Source: JAYPHU01 sp964611435 (GTDB lineage Bacteria; Pseudomonadota; Alphaproteobacteria; Rhodospirillales; UBA2165). From it: a stretch of 64,000 nucleotides of DNA. A program made the position numbers and the translations under genes. The stretch is taken from contig CAZSXT010000007.1 in assembly GCA_964611435.1 (NCBI GenBank), positions 62,001 through 126,000 on the forward strand, given 5' to 3'. The notes beneath the pieces were generated by a model. That model made no database searches. It was given only the letters and a program-made list of their open reading frames with translations, and was not told where the DNA came from. Below, one piece after another: positions 33,902-43,489 of the stretch (its first letter is position 1; each line of letters starts with the position of its first letter).

Positions 33902-34494
33902 GCGCTATGGTCCGCTGGTGGTGGATCCGGCATGCGCCGAGTGAAGGCGACCAGGGGATCGTCCACGGCCAAGATGACGTCGCGGCTGATCTGACCAACC
34001 AAGACGCGGTCGCCGCCACGGCGGCCAAACTCCCCCAGGATGCCGTTTGGCTGACCAGCACCATCCGCCGCGCCAAGGAAACGGCGCAGGCCCTGCAGCC
34101 AGGCGTCGAGACCACCGAGATCAAAGCCCTGGACGAACAGAATTACGGCATTTGGAATGGCCAGCGCTGGAACGACCTTAAAGGCGAAGACGCCGAGGCC
34201 TTCTGGAAGGACTTCGCCAACAACAAACCGCCCGAAGGCGAAAGCTATGTGGAACAATATGCCCGCGTCTCGAAAGCGATCCTGCAACTGAACCCCAAAT
34301 ATCCTGACCGGGATGTCATCGCCGTGGTCCATGCGGGCACCATCCGCTCCGCCATCGGGCTCGCCCTGGACCTGGCGCCGATGAAAGCGCTCTCGGTTCA
34401 GGTCGGCAACCTGTCCATCACCCGGATCAACGCTATTCCCATGGATGACGGGCTCAAATGGGCGGTCCAGTCGGTCAATCTCCTACCCGAATAA
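33898..34494 (+). CDS. cobC: alpha-ribazole phosphatase-like histidine phosphatase
   Basis: This 198-residue protein is a histidine phosphatase with the phospho-accepting motif IRHAPSEGD near the N-terminus and the second catalytic histidine in VIAVVHAGTIRSAIG. In this position it most likely removes the phosphate from alpha-ribazole phosphate or adenosylcobalamin phosphate. The ATG at 33898 overlaps the cobS stop (ATGA); an upstream in-frame start at 33862 would lie inside cobS. The general family is certain; the exact substrate is from context. Confidence 0.85.
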   Translation: MSAMVRWWWIRHAPSEGDQGIVHGQDDVAADLTNQDAVAATAAKLPQDAVWLTSTIRRAKETAQALQPGVETTEIKALDEQNYGIWNGQRWNDLKGEDAEAFWKDFANNKPPEGESYVEQYARVSKAILQLNPKYPDRDVIAVVHAGTIRSAIGLALDLAPMKALSVQVGNLSITRINAIPMDDGLKWAVQSVNLLPE

Positions 34495-34534
34495 GCGCCC
34501 CTCTAAAGCTTTGCTACCTCCCCGCCGACCTGAT

Positions 34535-34690
34535 ATCGTCCTCGCGCCTTAGGGACAGGGAAGCCGGTGCGAGACCGGCGCTGCCCCCGCAACTGTAAGG
34601 GCCTTGGATCGTCCGCGCGGCGCCGCCGCAACCACTGACCAACGTTGGGAAGGTGAACGATCCGAAAGCCCAAGCCAGGAGACCTCCTCT
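34535..34690 (+). ncRNA. cobalamin riboswitch upstream of cobU
   Basis: The conserved core is clear: AGGGAAGCCGGTGCGAGACC around 34557-34576, GCTGCCCCCGCAACTGTAAG around 34580-34599, a CACTG plus GGGAAGG segment around 34632-34653, and AAGCCCAAGCCAGGAGACC at 34666-34684. These are the hallmark boxes of the cobalamin aptamer. It precedes the five-gene run cobU-cobW-cobN-cobO-cobQ. A GAGGGAGGGG ribosome-binding site lies at 34721-34730, so translation of cobU is the probable point of control. Confidence 0.95.
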
Positions 34691-34738
34691 CGGGCGCGCT
34701 TGAACGCAATAGAAACCTCGGAGGGAGGGGAACGTTCC

Positions 34739-35254
34739 ATGGCGGCGACGCCAACCTTCAACGGCATAACATTGGTCCTAGGCGGGGCACGTTCCGGCAA
34801 GAGCGCCTTTGCTGAAAGCCTGTTCGCGTCTTGCGATGCCGCGACTTATATCGCCACCGCCGAAGCCCTGGATGACGAGATGACTGATCGCATCCAACAG
34901 CATCAATCCCGGCGCGGAGATGCCTGGACGACGGTGGAGGCGCCCCTCGATCTCGCCGGCGCAATGACGGATATTGGGTCGCCTGTACTGGTGGATTGCC
35001 TGACCATCTGGCTCTCCAATCTCATGCATCATGAAAAGGACATTGAGGCGGAAATCGACTCCCTACTGGCCGCCCTTTCCGCTATGAAACAGCCCATTGT
35101 TTTTGTGTCGAACGAGGTCGGCGGGGGCATCGTGCCGGAAAACAAACTGGCCCGGAATTTTCGCGACCTCGCCGGGATCATGAACCAAAAGTTCGCGGCA
35201 GCGGCCGACCAGGTGTTTCTGGTCACCGCTGGCCTGCCCCAACAATTGAAATAG
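34739..35254 (+). CDS. cobU: adenosylcobinamide kinase/phosphate guanylyltransferase
   Basis: This 171-residue bifunctional enzyme (CobU/CobP) phosphorylates adenosylcobinamide and transfers GMP to it. It has the P-loop LVLGGARSGKSAFAES, YIATAEALDDEM, and WLSNLMHH plus VFVSNEVGGGIVPENKLAR, all family hallmarks. The start at 34739 follows a strong GAGGGAGGGG; an upstream in-frame ATG at 34604 lies inside the riboswitch and is rejected. It is the first gene under the second riboswitch, nine bases from cobW. Confidence 0.95.
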   Translation: MAATPTFNGITLVLGGARSGKSAFAESLFASCDAATYIATAEALDDEMTDRIQQHQSRRGDAWTTVEAPLDLAGAMTDIGSPVLVDCLTIWLSNLMHHEKDIEAEIDSLLAALSAMKQPIVFVSNEVGGGIVPENKLARNFRDLAGIMNQKFAAAADQVFLVTAGLPQQLK

Positions 35255-35263
35255 GAAATACGC

Positions 35264-36307
35264 ATGCCAGAACTCGGAAAAATTCCCGTCACCGTCGTCA
35301 CCGGCTTTTTGGGCGCCGGCAAAACCAGCCTGATCCGCCACCTTCTGGAAAACCCGCGGGGCAAAAAGTTGGCGCTGATCATCAACGAGTTCGGCGATCT
35401 CGGCGTGGACGGCGATATTCTCAAAGGCTGCGGGGACGAGACCTGCAGCGAAGACGATGTGATGGAACTGACCAATGGTTGCCTCTGCTGTACGGTCGCG
35501 GACGATTTCATTCCGACCCTGGAAACGCTTCTCGACCGGGAAGACCGGCCCGACCATATCGTGATTGAGACATCGGGCCTCGCGCTGCCAAAGCCATTGG
35601 TCCAGGCCTTCCAATGGCCGGAGGTTCGCTCTCGCACCACCGTGGACGGGGTGGTTGTGGTTGTCGACGGTCCTGCCGTAAAAGCCGGGCTGTTTGCGGA
35701 TGATCCGGACCTGGTCCAGGCGCAACGGGATGCCGATGACTCTCTCGACCATGAAAGCCCGCTGGAAGAACTCTTCGAAGATCAACTGGCCTGCGCCGAT
35801 CTGGTCGTGATCAGCAAATCGGACCTGATGACCGGCGAGGAACGCCAGGGTGTCATGGACACCGTGCGCCAGGAGACCCGGCCCTCGGTCAAGATGCTGA
35901 GCGCTGCGCACGGCAAAATCGATTCCGCGCTTTTGTTGGGTATGCGCGCGGCGGTCGAAGATGATCTGGACGACCGTAGATCTCATCATGACGGACTGGA
36001 CGGCGAACACGACCACGACGATTTTGACAGTATCGTGGTCGCCCTGGACCAAGTCGAAGACCAAGACGTCATCAAACAACGGGTCACCAATACTTTGGCG
36101 CAGGACGGCGTGTTGCGGGTCAAAGGCGTAATGGACGTGGCCGGCAAGCCCGCTCGCCTCGTGGTTCAAGGCGTCGGCCCCCGTGTAGATTGTTACTTCG
36201 ACCGGACCTGGAACGATGGTGAAACGCGGCAAAGCCGGCTGGTCGTCATCGGCCTGCACGATTTTGACCGGGCGGCAGCCGAGGCCGCGTTGAAGCCCCC
36301 GGTCTGA
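35264..36307 (+). CDS. cobW: cobalamin biosynthesis GTPase CobW
   Basis: This 347-residue G3E GTPase is encoded next to cobN in the classical cobW-cobN order. The P-loop is VTGFLGAGKTSLIRHLL. The metal motif is TNGCLCCTV, and ETSGLALPKPLVQAF follows. A His/Asp-rich insertion at about residues 241-255 (RSHHDGLDGEHDHDD) precedes the C-terminal domain. CobW is thought to supply Co2+ to the CobN chelatase. Its stop shares a base with the cobN start. It is distinct from the COG0523 protein at 18973-20019, which has a different P-loop and context. Confidence 0.95.
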   Translation: MPELGKIPVTVVTGFLGAGKTSLIRHLLENPRGKKLALIINEFGDLGVDGDILKGCGDETCSEDDVMELTNGCLCCTVADDFIPTLETLLDREDRPDHIVIETSGLALPKPLVQAFQWPEVRSRTTVDGVVVVVDGPAVKAGLFADDPDLVQAQRDADDSLDHESPLEELFEDQLACADLVVISKSDLMTGEERQGVMDTVRQETRPSVKMLSAAHGKIDSALLLGMRAAVEDDLDDRRSHHDGLDGEHDHDDFDSIVVALDQVEDQDVIKQRVTNTLAQDGVLRVKGVMDVAGKPARLVVQGVGPRVDCYFDRTWNDGETRQSRLVVIGLHDFDRAAAEAALKPPV

Positions 36308-39300
36308 TGCACCTTCTTGTCACCCAGCCCGGCCAGATCAACGACGGCAGCGAAGCCGTCGATCTCGGCCAATCGCCTGGGGACATTGTTTTCCTCTCAG
36401 CGGCGGCCAGCGATCTGACGCTTCTGGCGGAAACCTATGGGTCTTTGAAGGGGGAGTTGCCGAGCCTCCGTCTCGCAAACCTAATGCAACTCAGCCACAA
36501 CATGTCGGTTGATGTGTATGTGGAAAACACACTGGCGTCGGCGAAGCTGATTATCGTGCGGCTGCTGGGCGGCGCCGGCTATTGGCCTTATGGACTGGAA
36601 AGGATCGGCGCGCTTTGCCGAGAGAACGGCATCAGCCTCGCGGTCATCCCCGGTGACGATCACCCCGACCCGGAACTTCAATCCTATTCCACCCTCCCCT
36701 CCGACGCCTGCCACCGCATATGGCAGTACTGTGCTCATGGGGGTGGAGGTAATGCGAAAAACTTGTTGATATATTGCTCGTCGCTCTTGGGGAACGAGAC
36801 CACCTGGCTGGAACCGGCGCCCCTGGTCCGGGCCGGGCTCTATTGGCCCAACGCCTCCCTGCCCGCCTTGGAAGACGTTCAAGAGTATTGGGAAGCGGAT
36901 GCGCCGGTGGGCGCCATCGTGTTTTACCGAGCGCTCGTGCAGGCAGGCGATCTTGCCCCGGTGAACGCGCTGATCAAGGCGCTTCGGGGCCACGGGATCA
37001 ATCCGCTGCCCCTGTTCGTCGGCAGTCTAAAAGACGCCGCCTGTGCGGAGATCGTCAAATCCTATCTGGCGGACACCGAGGTCAACATCGTTCTCAATCT
37101 GACCGGTTTCGCGGTTTCCACACCGGGGGCGGAAACCAGTGAAACGCCTTTCACCGAGGCTGATTGCCCGGTGCTGCAGGTGATCCTGTCCGGTGGCGAT
37201 GAAGACGGCTGGCGGGAAACGGCCTGTGGCCTTGCCCCCCGCGATCTGGCCATGAGCGTGGCGCTCCCGGAAGTGGATGGCCGGATTATCACCCGCGCCA
37301 TCTCGTTTAAGAAGGCGGACGGGTTTGACGAGCGGACGGAAGTCGCTTTGGTCCGCCACGAACCGGTCCCGGATCGCGTCGATTTCACCGCGCGCCTCGC
37401 CGCCAACTGGTGCCGGCTTCGCCAAACGCAAGAAGCAAAGCGGCGGGTGGCGATCGTGCTTGCCAACTATCCCAACCGGGACGGACGGTTGTGCAATGGG
37501 GTCGGCTTGGATACGCCGGCCGGTGTGGCGGCGGCCATCCGCCGGTTAAAAGCGGACGGCTATAAAGCCGGCCACGCGCCTGAAGATGGCGCAGCCCTGA
37601 TGGATATCCTGCTCGAAGGCCCCACCAACGCGCCGGGTGACAGGGAGGGCGGCGAGCGTATTTCACTCGAAGACTATCGCCGGTTCTTTGACAGCCTGCC
37701 CCACGAGGTGCACGGCGAAGTGCGAGAACGCTGGGGCGCGCCGGAAGCCGATCCGTTTTTCGTGGACGGGGCGTTCGTGTTACCGGCCCACCGGTTCGGC
37801 AATCTGGCCGTGGCGATCCAGCCGGCCCGGGGCTACAACATCGATCCGGTGGAAAGCTATCACGACCCGGACCTGGTCCCGCCACATGGTTATCTGGCGT
37901 TCTACGCCTGGCTACGAACATCTTTCGGCGCGCATGCCGTCATCCATTTCGGCAAACACGGCAATCTGGAATGGCTGCCGGGCAAGGCCCTGGCGCTCAG
38001 TGAAGACTGTTTTCCGGAAGCGGCCCTCGGCCCCTTGCCCCACCTCTATCCGTTTATCGTCAACGACCCCGGCGAAGGCACCCAGGCCAAGCGCCGCACC
38101 CAGGCGGTCATCATCGATCACCTGACCCCGCCTTTGACCCGCGCAGAGAGCTATGGCCCCTTGCGCGATCTGGAACAGTTGGTCGACGAATACTACCTGG
38201 CCGCCGGCATGGACCCGCGCCGTCTCAAACTTCTCTCGGAACAGATTCTCGATCTGGGCAAGCGGATCGGGCTGGACCGGGACGCCGGCATCATAGAGGG
38301 TGATACGGAAACGGACTCGCTGGCCAAAATCGACAATTATCTCTGCGAACTAAAGGAAATGCAGATCAGGGACGGGCTGCACGTGTTCGGTCAGTCGCCC
38401 GACGGCCGGCTGCTTACCGACCTTCTCATCGCGCTGACCCGCCTGCCCCGTGGCGACGGCAAGGACGCCAACGCCTCGCTCATCCGGGCGTTAGCGGCGG
38501 ACCTGGGCTTAAACGAGTTCGATCCGCTGGACTGCGAGATGGGCGCGCCCTGGACCGGGCCAACACCTGCCGCTTTGGCAGGCGGCTCCCCCTGGCGCAC
38601 CAACGGTGACACGGTGGAACGGCTGGAACTACTGGCCCAAGGTTTGGTAAGCGGCGAGACACCGGCTGACCCAGCCTGGAACCAAACAGGCGCTGTTCTC
38701 ACCTACATCGACGCGCAACTCCGCCCCTTGGTCACCCGTTGCGGCGAACAAGAACTGTCTGGCCTCGCCGCCGGGCTCGCGGGCAAGTTCGTGCCGCCGG
38801 GCGCTAGCGGTGCACCGACCCGGGGCCGACTGGACACACTGCCAACGGGACGCAATTTCTATTCTGTTGATTGCCGGGCGATCCCGACACCGGCCGCCTG
38901 GTCCCTGGGCTGGAAGTCCGCCACGTTGCTGATCGAGCGTTATTTCCAGGATCACGGGGAATACCCGCGCCGCCTCGCCGTCAGCGCCTGGGGCACAGCC
39001 AACATGCGGACCGGCGGCGATGATATCGCCCAGGCGCTGGCGCTGATGGGCGTGAAACCGGTGTGGGATCAGCAATCCCAGCGGGTCACCGGCTTCGAGG
39101 TTATTCCGGCGGATGTCCTTGGCCGGCCCCGGGTCGATGTGATGTTCCGTATCTCCGGCTTCTTCCGGGATGCGTTCCCGGCGCAGGTGGACCTACTCGA
39201 CAGCGCCGCCCGCGCCGTGGCCGCCTTGGATGAAAGCGACACGACCAATCCCATGGCGGCGCAGTTCCGCGCCGACCAGGCCAAGCTGACCAAAGGCGGA

Positions 39301-40038
39301 CTGGAGGCGGAAGACGCCGCGCGCAAGGCGGGGCATCGGGTGTTCGGCTCCAAACCGGGCGCCTACGGCGCAGGCCTGCAGGCGCTGATTGACGAGAACG
39401 GCTGGGACGGCGACGAGGACCTGGCCAAGGCCTATGTGGCCTGGGGCGGCTACGCCTATGGCGGCGGGGTCGAGGGCGCTGCCGAACATGGGCTGTTCGA
39501 AACCCGGTTGAAGGCTGTCGAAGTGGTCATCCACAACCAGGACAACCGGGAACATGATCTGTTGGACAGTGACGACTATTACCAATTTGAAGGCGGGATC
39601 ACCGCCGCAATCCGGCACCTTTCGGGCAGTCAGCCCGCCGTCTATCACAACGATCACAGCCGGCCTGAATCGCCCAAGGTGCGAACGCTGGAAGACGAGA
39701 TCGGCCGGGTGGTCCGCGCCCGCGCCGCCAATCCCAAATGGATCGATGGCGTCATGCGCCACGGCTATAAGGGCGCCTTCGAAATCGCCGCCACGGTGGA
39801 TTATCTCTACGCCTTTGCCGCCACCGCCAGAGTGGTGCAGGATCACCACTTCGAACAATTGTTCGACGCCTATTTGGACGATGACCGGGTGCGGGATTTC
39901 ATCGAGGAACACAATCCGGACGCGCTCCGGGAAATCGCCGAGACATTTGAGCGGGCCATCGAGCGGGGCTTCTGGCATCCGCGCGCCAATTCGGCCGGGC
40001 AATTGCTGGCCCGGCTCAGACAGGGAGAAGCGGCATGA
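36307..40038 (+). CDS. cobN: cobaltochelatase large subunit CobN
   Basis: This 1243-residue protein has full CobN length and inserts cobalt into hydrogenobyrinic acid a,c-diamide in the aerobic, late-insertion route. Family segments include RLLGGAGYWPYGLERIGALC, VAIVLANYPNRDGRLCNGVG, HFGKHGNLEWLPGKALALS, and the C-terminal ALDESDTTNPMAAQFRADQ with HNQDNREHDLLDSDDYYQF. The chelatase also needs two AAA/MIDAS-type subunits (CobS and CobT of P. denitrificans), which are not encoded here; the cobS and cobT in this window are unrelated nucleotide-loop enzymes. The locus also carries CbiX, an early-insertion chelatase, so the role of CobN is open. Confidence 0.95.
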   Translation: MHLLVTQPGQINDGSEAVDLGQSPGDIVFLSAAASDLTLLAETYGSLKGELPSLRLANLMQLSHNMSVDVYVENTLASAKLIIVRLLGGAGYWPYGLERIGALCRENGISLAVIPGDDHPDPELQSYSTLPSDACHRIWQYCAHGGGGNAKNLLIYCSSLLGNETTWLEPAPLVRAGLYWPNASLPALEDVQEYWEADAPVGAIVFYRALVQAGDLAPVNALIKALRGHGINPLPLFVGSLKDAACAEIVKSYLADTEVNIVLNLTGFAVSTPGAETSETPFTEADCPVLQVILSGGDEDGWRETACGLAPRDLAMSVALPEVDGRIITRAISFKKADGFDERTEVALVRHEPVPDRVDFTARLAANWCRLRQTQEAKRRVAIVLANYPNRDGRLCNGVGLDTPAGVAAAIRRLKADGYKAGHAPEDGAALMDILLEGPTNAPGDREGGERISLEDYRRFFDSLPHEVHGEVRERWGAPEADPFFVDGAFVLPAHRFGNLAVAIQPARGYNIDPVESYHDPDLVPPHGYLAFYAWLRTSFGAHAVIHFGKHGNLEWLPGKALALSEDCFPEAALGPLPHLYPFIVNDPGEGTQAKRRTQAVIIDHLTPPLTRAESYGPLRDLEQLVDEYYLAAGMDPRRLKLLSEQILDLGKRIGLDRDAGIIEGDTETDSLAKIDNYLCELKEMQIRDGLHVFGQSPDGRLLTDLLIALTRLPRGDGKDANASLIRALAADLGLNEFDPLDCEMGAPWTGPTPAALAGGSPWRTNGDTVERLELLAQGLVSGETPADPAWNQTGAVLTYIDAQLRPLVTRCGEQELSGLAAGLAGKFVPPGASGAPTRGRLDTLPTGRNFYSVDCRAIPTPAAWSLGWKSATLLIERYFQDHGEYPRRLAVSAWGTANMRTGGDDIAQALALMGVKPVWDQQSQRVTGFEVIPADVLGRPRVDVMFRISGFFRDAFPAQVDLLDSAARAVAALDESDTTNPMAAQFRADQAKLTKGGLEAEDAARKAGHRVFGSKPGAYGAGLQALIDENGWDGDEDLAKAYVAWGGYAYGGGVEGAAEHGLFETRLKAVEVVIHNQDNREHDLLDSDDYYQFEGGITAAIRHLSGSQPAVYHNDHSRPESPKVRTLEDEIGRVVRARAANPKWIDGVMRHGYKGAFEIAATVDYLYAFAATARVVQDHHFEQLFDAYLDDDRVRDFIEEHNPDALREIAETFERAIERGFWHPRANSAGQLLARLRQGEAA

Positions 40039-40664
40039 GCACATCAGACGACAATCTGACCGAAGAGGAAATTAACGCGCGCGCCAACGAGAAGCGCCGC
40101 AAGCACAAGGAAGCCAAGGACCGCATCCTCGCCAAGAAGGTCAACGAAGGCGGTTTGCTTGCCGTTCACACCGGCAAGGGCAAGGGTAAGACCACCGCCG
40201 CCATGGGCATGGTCGCCCGCTGCATCGGCCACGGCATGAAAGTCGGCATCGTGCAGTTCGTCAAAGGCAAGTGGGAGACCGGCGAACGGGTCGTGCTGGA
40301 AGCCTTCCCCGATCAGGTCAGGATCACCGCCATGGGCGAGGGCTTCACCTGGGAAACCCAGGACCGCGCGCGCGATATCGAGGCCGCCAACGCCGCCTGG
40401 GCGCGGGCCAAGGAAATGATCCTGGATCCGGCAAACGACATGGTGCTGCTGGATGAGATCAACATTGTGCTTCGCAATGACTATTTGGATATCAACGAGG
40501 TGGTGGCGTTTCTGAAAGACAAACCGGCGAATGTTCATGTCATCTGCACCGGCCGTAACGCCAAGCCGGAACTGATCGAGATCGCCGACTTGGTCACCGA
40601 GATGACCGAAATAAAACACCACTTCCGCGCCGACTTTAAGGCCCAGGCGGGAATCGAGTTTTAG
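40035..40664 (+). CDS. cobO: cob(I)yrinic acid a,c-diamide adenosyltransferase
   Basis: This 209-residue CobA/CobO/BtuR-type adenosyltransferase attaches the 5'-deoxyadenosyl group from ATP to reduced cobalt. The P-loop is HTGKGKGKTTAAMGMVAR. QFVKGKWETGE, MGEGFTWETQD and DMVLLDEINIVLRNDYLD follow in the usual order. A charged N-terminal arm of about 35 residues matches alphaproteobacterial CobO. The start overlaps the cobN stop by four bases. Confidence 0.96.
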   Translation: MSTSDDNLTEEEINARANEKRRKHKEAKDRILAKKVNEGGLLAVHTGKGKGKTTAAMGMVARCIGHGMKVGIVQFVKGKWETGERVVLEAFPDQVRITAMGEGFTWETQDRARDIEAANAAWARAKEMILDPANDMVLLDEINIVLRNDYLDINEVVAFLKDKPANVHVICTGRNAKPELIEIADLVTEMTEIKHHFRADFKAQAGIEF

Positions 40665-40681
40665 CCGGTCCGAGCGCGACC

Positions 40682-42148
40682 ATGTCCGCCAAAGCCATCA
40701 TGCTGCAAGGCACCGGCTCGGACGTCGGCAAGTCGCTGTTGGCCGCCGGGTTGTGCCGGGCGTTTGTGAAACGGGGGCTCACCGTCCGGCCGTTCAAGTC
40801 CCAGAACATGTCCAACAATGCCGCCGTGACGCCGGACGGCGGAGAGATCGGCCGGGCGCAGGCGTTGCAGGCCCGCGCCTGCGGTGTCGCGCCGAGCGTC
40901 CACATGAACCCTGTGCTGCTGAAACCCCAATCGGAGGTGGGCGCGCAGCTTGTGGTCCACGGCAAGGTGCGGGGCAATTACAACGCCCGCGCTTTTCAGC
41001 CGGTGAAGAAGGACCTGATGGCTGACGTGCTGGCCAGCTTCGAGATCATGAAAGCAGACGCCGACATTGTTGTGGTCGAGGGCGCCGGCAGCGCGGCGGA
41101 AGTGAATTTGCGCGAGAACGACATCGCGAATATGGGGTTCGCCATTGCCGCGCAGGTCCCTGTGATCCTGGTGGCCGACATCGACCGGGGCGGGGTGATC
41201 GCCAGCCTGGTGGGCACATACGCGCTACTGCCCGATAACGAACGGGCGCTGCTGAAAGGCTATATCATCAATAAGTTCCGGGGCGATGTGTCCCTGTTCG
41301 ATGACGGGCTGACAGCGATCACGGACAAGACCGGTCTCGCCTCCTTCGGCATCCTGCCCCATCTGGCGGCAGCGGCGCGCCTGCCCCAGGAAGACGCCAT
41401 GTCGCTGGAGAATCGGGAGCGGCTGGCCGGCGATGGGCCGACCAAAATCGCCGTGCCCCGCCTCGCCCATATCGCCAACTTCGACGATTTTGATCCGTTA
41501 ATCGCGGAAGCCGACGTTGCCCTCGACATCATTCCGCCGGGCGAGGCGTTGCCCGGTGATGCTGATCTGGTCATTCTTCCCGGCTCCAAAACCACCATTG
41601 CGGACTTGGAGGAGTTCCGCCGGCAGGGCTGGGACATTGACCTGGCCGCGCATATCCGGCGAGGCGGTACGGTGCTGGGCATTTGCGCCGGCTATCAGAT
41701 GCTGGGCAAAACGATCAGCGATCCGGACGGGGTGGAAGGCAGTGCCGGCGAGATCAAGGGGCTTGGCCATCTCTCCCACGACACGATGCTGGTCGGCGAC
41801 AAGACCCTGACAGAGGTTTCTGGGGAAGCCTGTGATGGATTGGGGCCGGTCCAAGGCTATGAAATGCATATCGGCAAATCATCCTCCGCGACGGAAGCGC
41901 CCTTCCTGAGATTGGGCGGCGTTCCTCACGGCGCCCTCTCCCCAGACGGCCGGATCATGGGCTGCTATGTGCACGGGTTATTCTCCAGCGATGCCTTCCG
42001 CCATAATTTCCTCAACCGGCTGAAGACCCGTGCGGCGTCCGGCGTTGCCTATGAAGCGCAGGTGGAGACGGCGTTGGATGAACTGGCCGACGCGATTGAG
42101 GAACACCTGGCTGTTGAGGGGATGCTGGGGGTTTCCTCTCTTTTTTGA
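40682..42148 (+). CDS. cobQ: cobyric acid synthase
   Basis: This 488-residue enzyme amidates the b, d, e and g side chains of adenosylcobyrinic acid a,c-diamide. The N-terminal ATPase part begins MLQGTGSDVGKSLLAAGLCR and has PFKSQNMSNNAAVT. The C-terminal class I-like glutamine amidotransferase has the nucleophile in LGICAGYQMLGK and a late catalytic histidine in CYVHGLFSSDAFR. Length is normal. It is the last gene under the second riboswitch; the hairpin array follows directly. Confidence 0.96.
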   Translation: MSAKAIMLQGTGSDVGKSLLAAGLCRAFVKRGLTVRPFKSQNMSNNAAVTPDGGEIGRAQALQARACGVAPSVHMNPVLLKPQSEVGAQLVVHGKVRGNYNARAFQPVKKDLMADVLASFEIMKADADIVVVEGAGSAAEVNLRENDIANMGFAIAAQVPVILVADIDRGGVIASLVGTYALLPDNERALLKGYIINKFRGDVSLFDDGLTAITDKTGLASFGILPHLAAAARLPQEDAMSLENRERLAGDGPTKIAVPRLAHIANFDDFDPLIAEADVALDIIPPGEALPGDADLVILPGSKTTIADLEEFRRQGWDIDLAAHIRRGGTVLGICAGYQMLGKTISDPDGVEGSAGEIKGLGHLSHDTMLVGDKTLTEVSGEACDGLGPVQGYEMHIGKSSSATEAPFLRLGGVPHGALSPDGRIMGCYVHGLFSSDAFRHNFLNRLKTRAASGVAYEAQVETALDELADAIEEHLAVEGMLGVSSLF

Positions 42149-42152
42149 CGTC

Positions 42153-42337
42153 ATCCACGGGCTTGACCCGTGGATCCATATTGGAACCCCGATTTGCTCC
42201 CCAGTCTCAGCACTCTCCCAGCCCCCTCCCTGCGTCACCCCCGAGTTGGCGAAGCCAAGTCTCGGGGGACCATGAGACACAGCGACCTGAGCAGAAACGC
42301 CGAATGGACCCCCGACAACTGCTTCGCAGGTCGGGGG
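42153..42337. repeat. array of three GC-rich hairpins between convergent genes
   Basis: The 212-base gap between cobQ and cbiB holds three near-perfect hairpins. The first is ATCCACGGG/CCCGTGGAT (42153-42175, loop CTTGA). The second is CCCCCGAG/CTCGGGGG (42238-42268) with inner TTGGC/GCCAA. The third is CCCCCGAC/GTCGGGGG (42309-42337) with inner CTGC/GCAG. The last two share the same architecture. The first matches the dispersed alphaproteobacterial repeat built around GGGCTTGACCC. I found no further copies in the window. No open frame here looks coding. They could also block read-through from both flanking operons. Confidence 0.8.
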
Positions 42338-42360
42338 CGACGCTTCTAGGGGGTGGGTGA

Positions 42361-43329
42361 CTAGGATGCAGCCATCAGCCCCACCAGCAAAACAAACATC
42401 AACAGGCACGCATTTACATAGACACGGAGTCCCGCGCGGATGTCGGCGGGGGTTGCATCTTCTCTCCCCTCGCCCAGCCAGGGCTCGTCCACTGCGTGCC
42501 CGTCGTAGATCCTTGGGCCTGACAGCTGAACATCCAGCGCGCCGGCCATCGCCGCTTCGGGCACGCCAGCGTTGGGGGACCTGTGCTTGCGACCGTCCCG
42601 CCACAAGGTCTTGAAACTATCCGCCGCGCCGCCTGGCCGGTGAACCAGCGCGGCCAGGACAATCAACAGCCCGGCGAGCCGCGACGGAATGAGATTGGCG
42701 AAGTCATCCAGCTTCGCCGCCGCCCAACCAAAGTCCCCGTGTTTCTGATTGAGATGCCCGATCATGCTGTCCGCCGTGTTGAGCGACTTGTAGATCAGCA
42801 AGCCGGGCAACCCGAATAACAGAGCCCAGAACACCGGCGCGACTACGCCATCGGAGAAATTCTCGGCCAATGTTTCCAATGAGGCCCGCGACACACCGGC
42901 CCCGTCCAAACTATCTGTTTGGCGGCCAACGATTTTACCCACGGCGGCGCGCCCGGCCTCCAGACCGTCCGCCTCCAGCGCCGACGCCACGTCACCCACA
43001 TGCTGATAGAGACTCTTCTGCGCCAAAAGGGTCGACATAACGACGCCCAGAACCACCCAACCATACGGCACGCCATCCAACCAGCGGGTGAGGTATACGG
43101 CGACCGCCCCCCAAAAAATCGACAGGGCGATGATCGCAAACAACCCCAACAACCGGCGGAGCCAGTGCGCCAACGCTGGCCGGTTCAGCGTATCGTCCAT
43201 CAGACCGACCAAGCGACCCATGATCACCGCCGGATGCGGGACGATCCGATAGAACGCGGGCGGGTCGCCGATCACCGCATCAACGGCCAGTGCAACCAGC
43301 AAAATTGGTAGAATATTGTCGAGCAGCAT
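42361..43329 (-). CDS. cbiB: adenosylcobinamide-phosphate synthase CbiB
   Basis: This 322-residue polytopic membrane protein (CbiB; CobD in P. denitrificans naming) attaches aminopropanol phosphate to cobyric acid. It starts with a hydrophobic helix containing ALAVDAVIGDPP and has HPAVIMGRLVGLMDD. Further family segments are ETLAENFSDGVVAPVFWALL, KSLNTADSMIGHLNQKHGDF and WAAAKLDDFANLIPSRLAGL. It is a single minus-strand gene between cobQ and cbiX. Aminopropanol phosphate would come from the decarboxylase encoded at 53635-54639. Confidence 0.95.
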   Translation of the reverse strand: MLLDNILPILLVALAVDAVIGDPPAFYRIVPHPAVIMGRLVGLMDDTLNRPALAHWLRRLLGLFAIIALSIFWGAVAVYLTRWLDGVPYGWVVLGVVMSTLLAQKSLYQHVGDVASALEADGLEAGRAAVGKIVGRQTDSLDGAGVSRASLETLAENFSDGVVAPVFWALLFGLPGLLIYKSLNTADSMIGHLNQKHGDFGWAAAKLDDFANLIPSRLAGLLIVLAALVHRPGGAADSFKTLWRDGRKHRSPNAGVPEAAMAGALDVQLSGPRIYDGHAVDEPWLGEGREDATPADIRAGLRVYVNACLLMFVLLVGLMAAS

Positions 43330-43489
43330 CCGGCAGTCCTATCAGCGGGGGCAATCCTGGTCAAATATCTGATTTTCAATGCATTTTAGCATGAATTTGG
43401 GCGTTCCGGGGCTTTAGGAAACGGCGGTGATCCTTTATGATCCCTTCAAATTCCAACGATAATACTCATATCAATACCAGGACGGAAAA

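Noticed and set aside
42030..42360. Short open frames between cobQ and cbiB
   Set aside because: They run through the hairpin array and lack ribosome-binding sites or family features.
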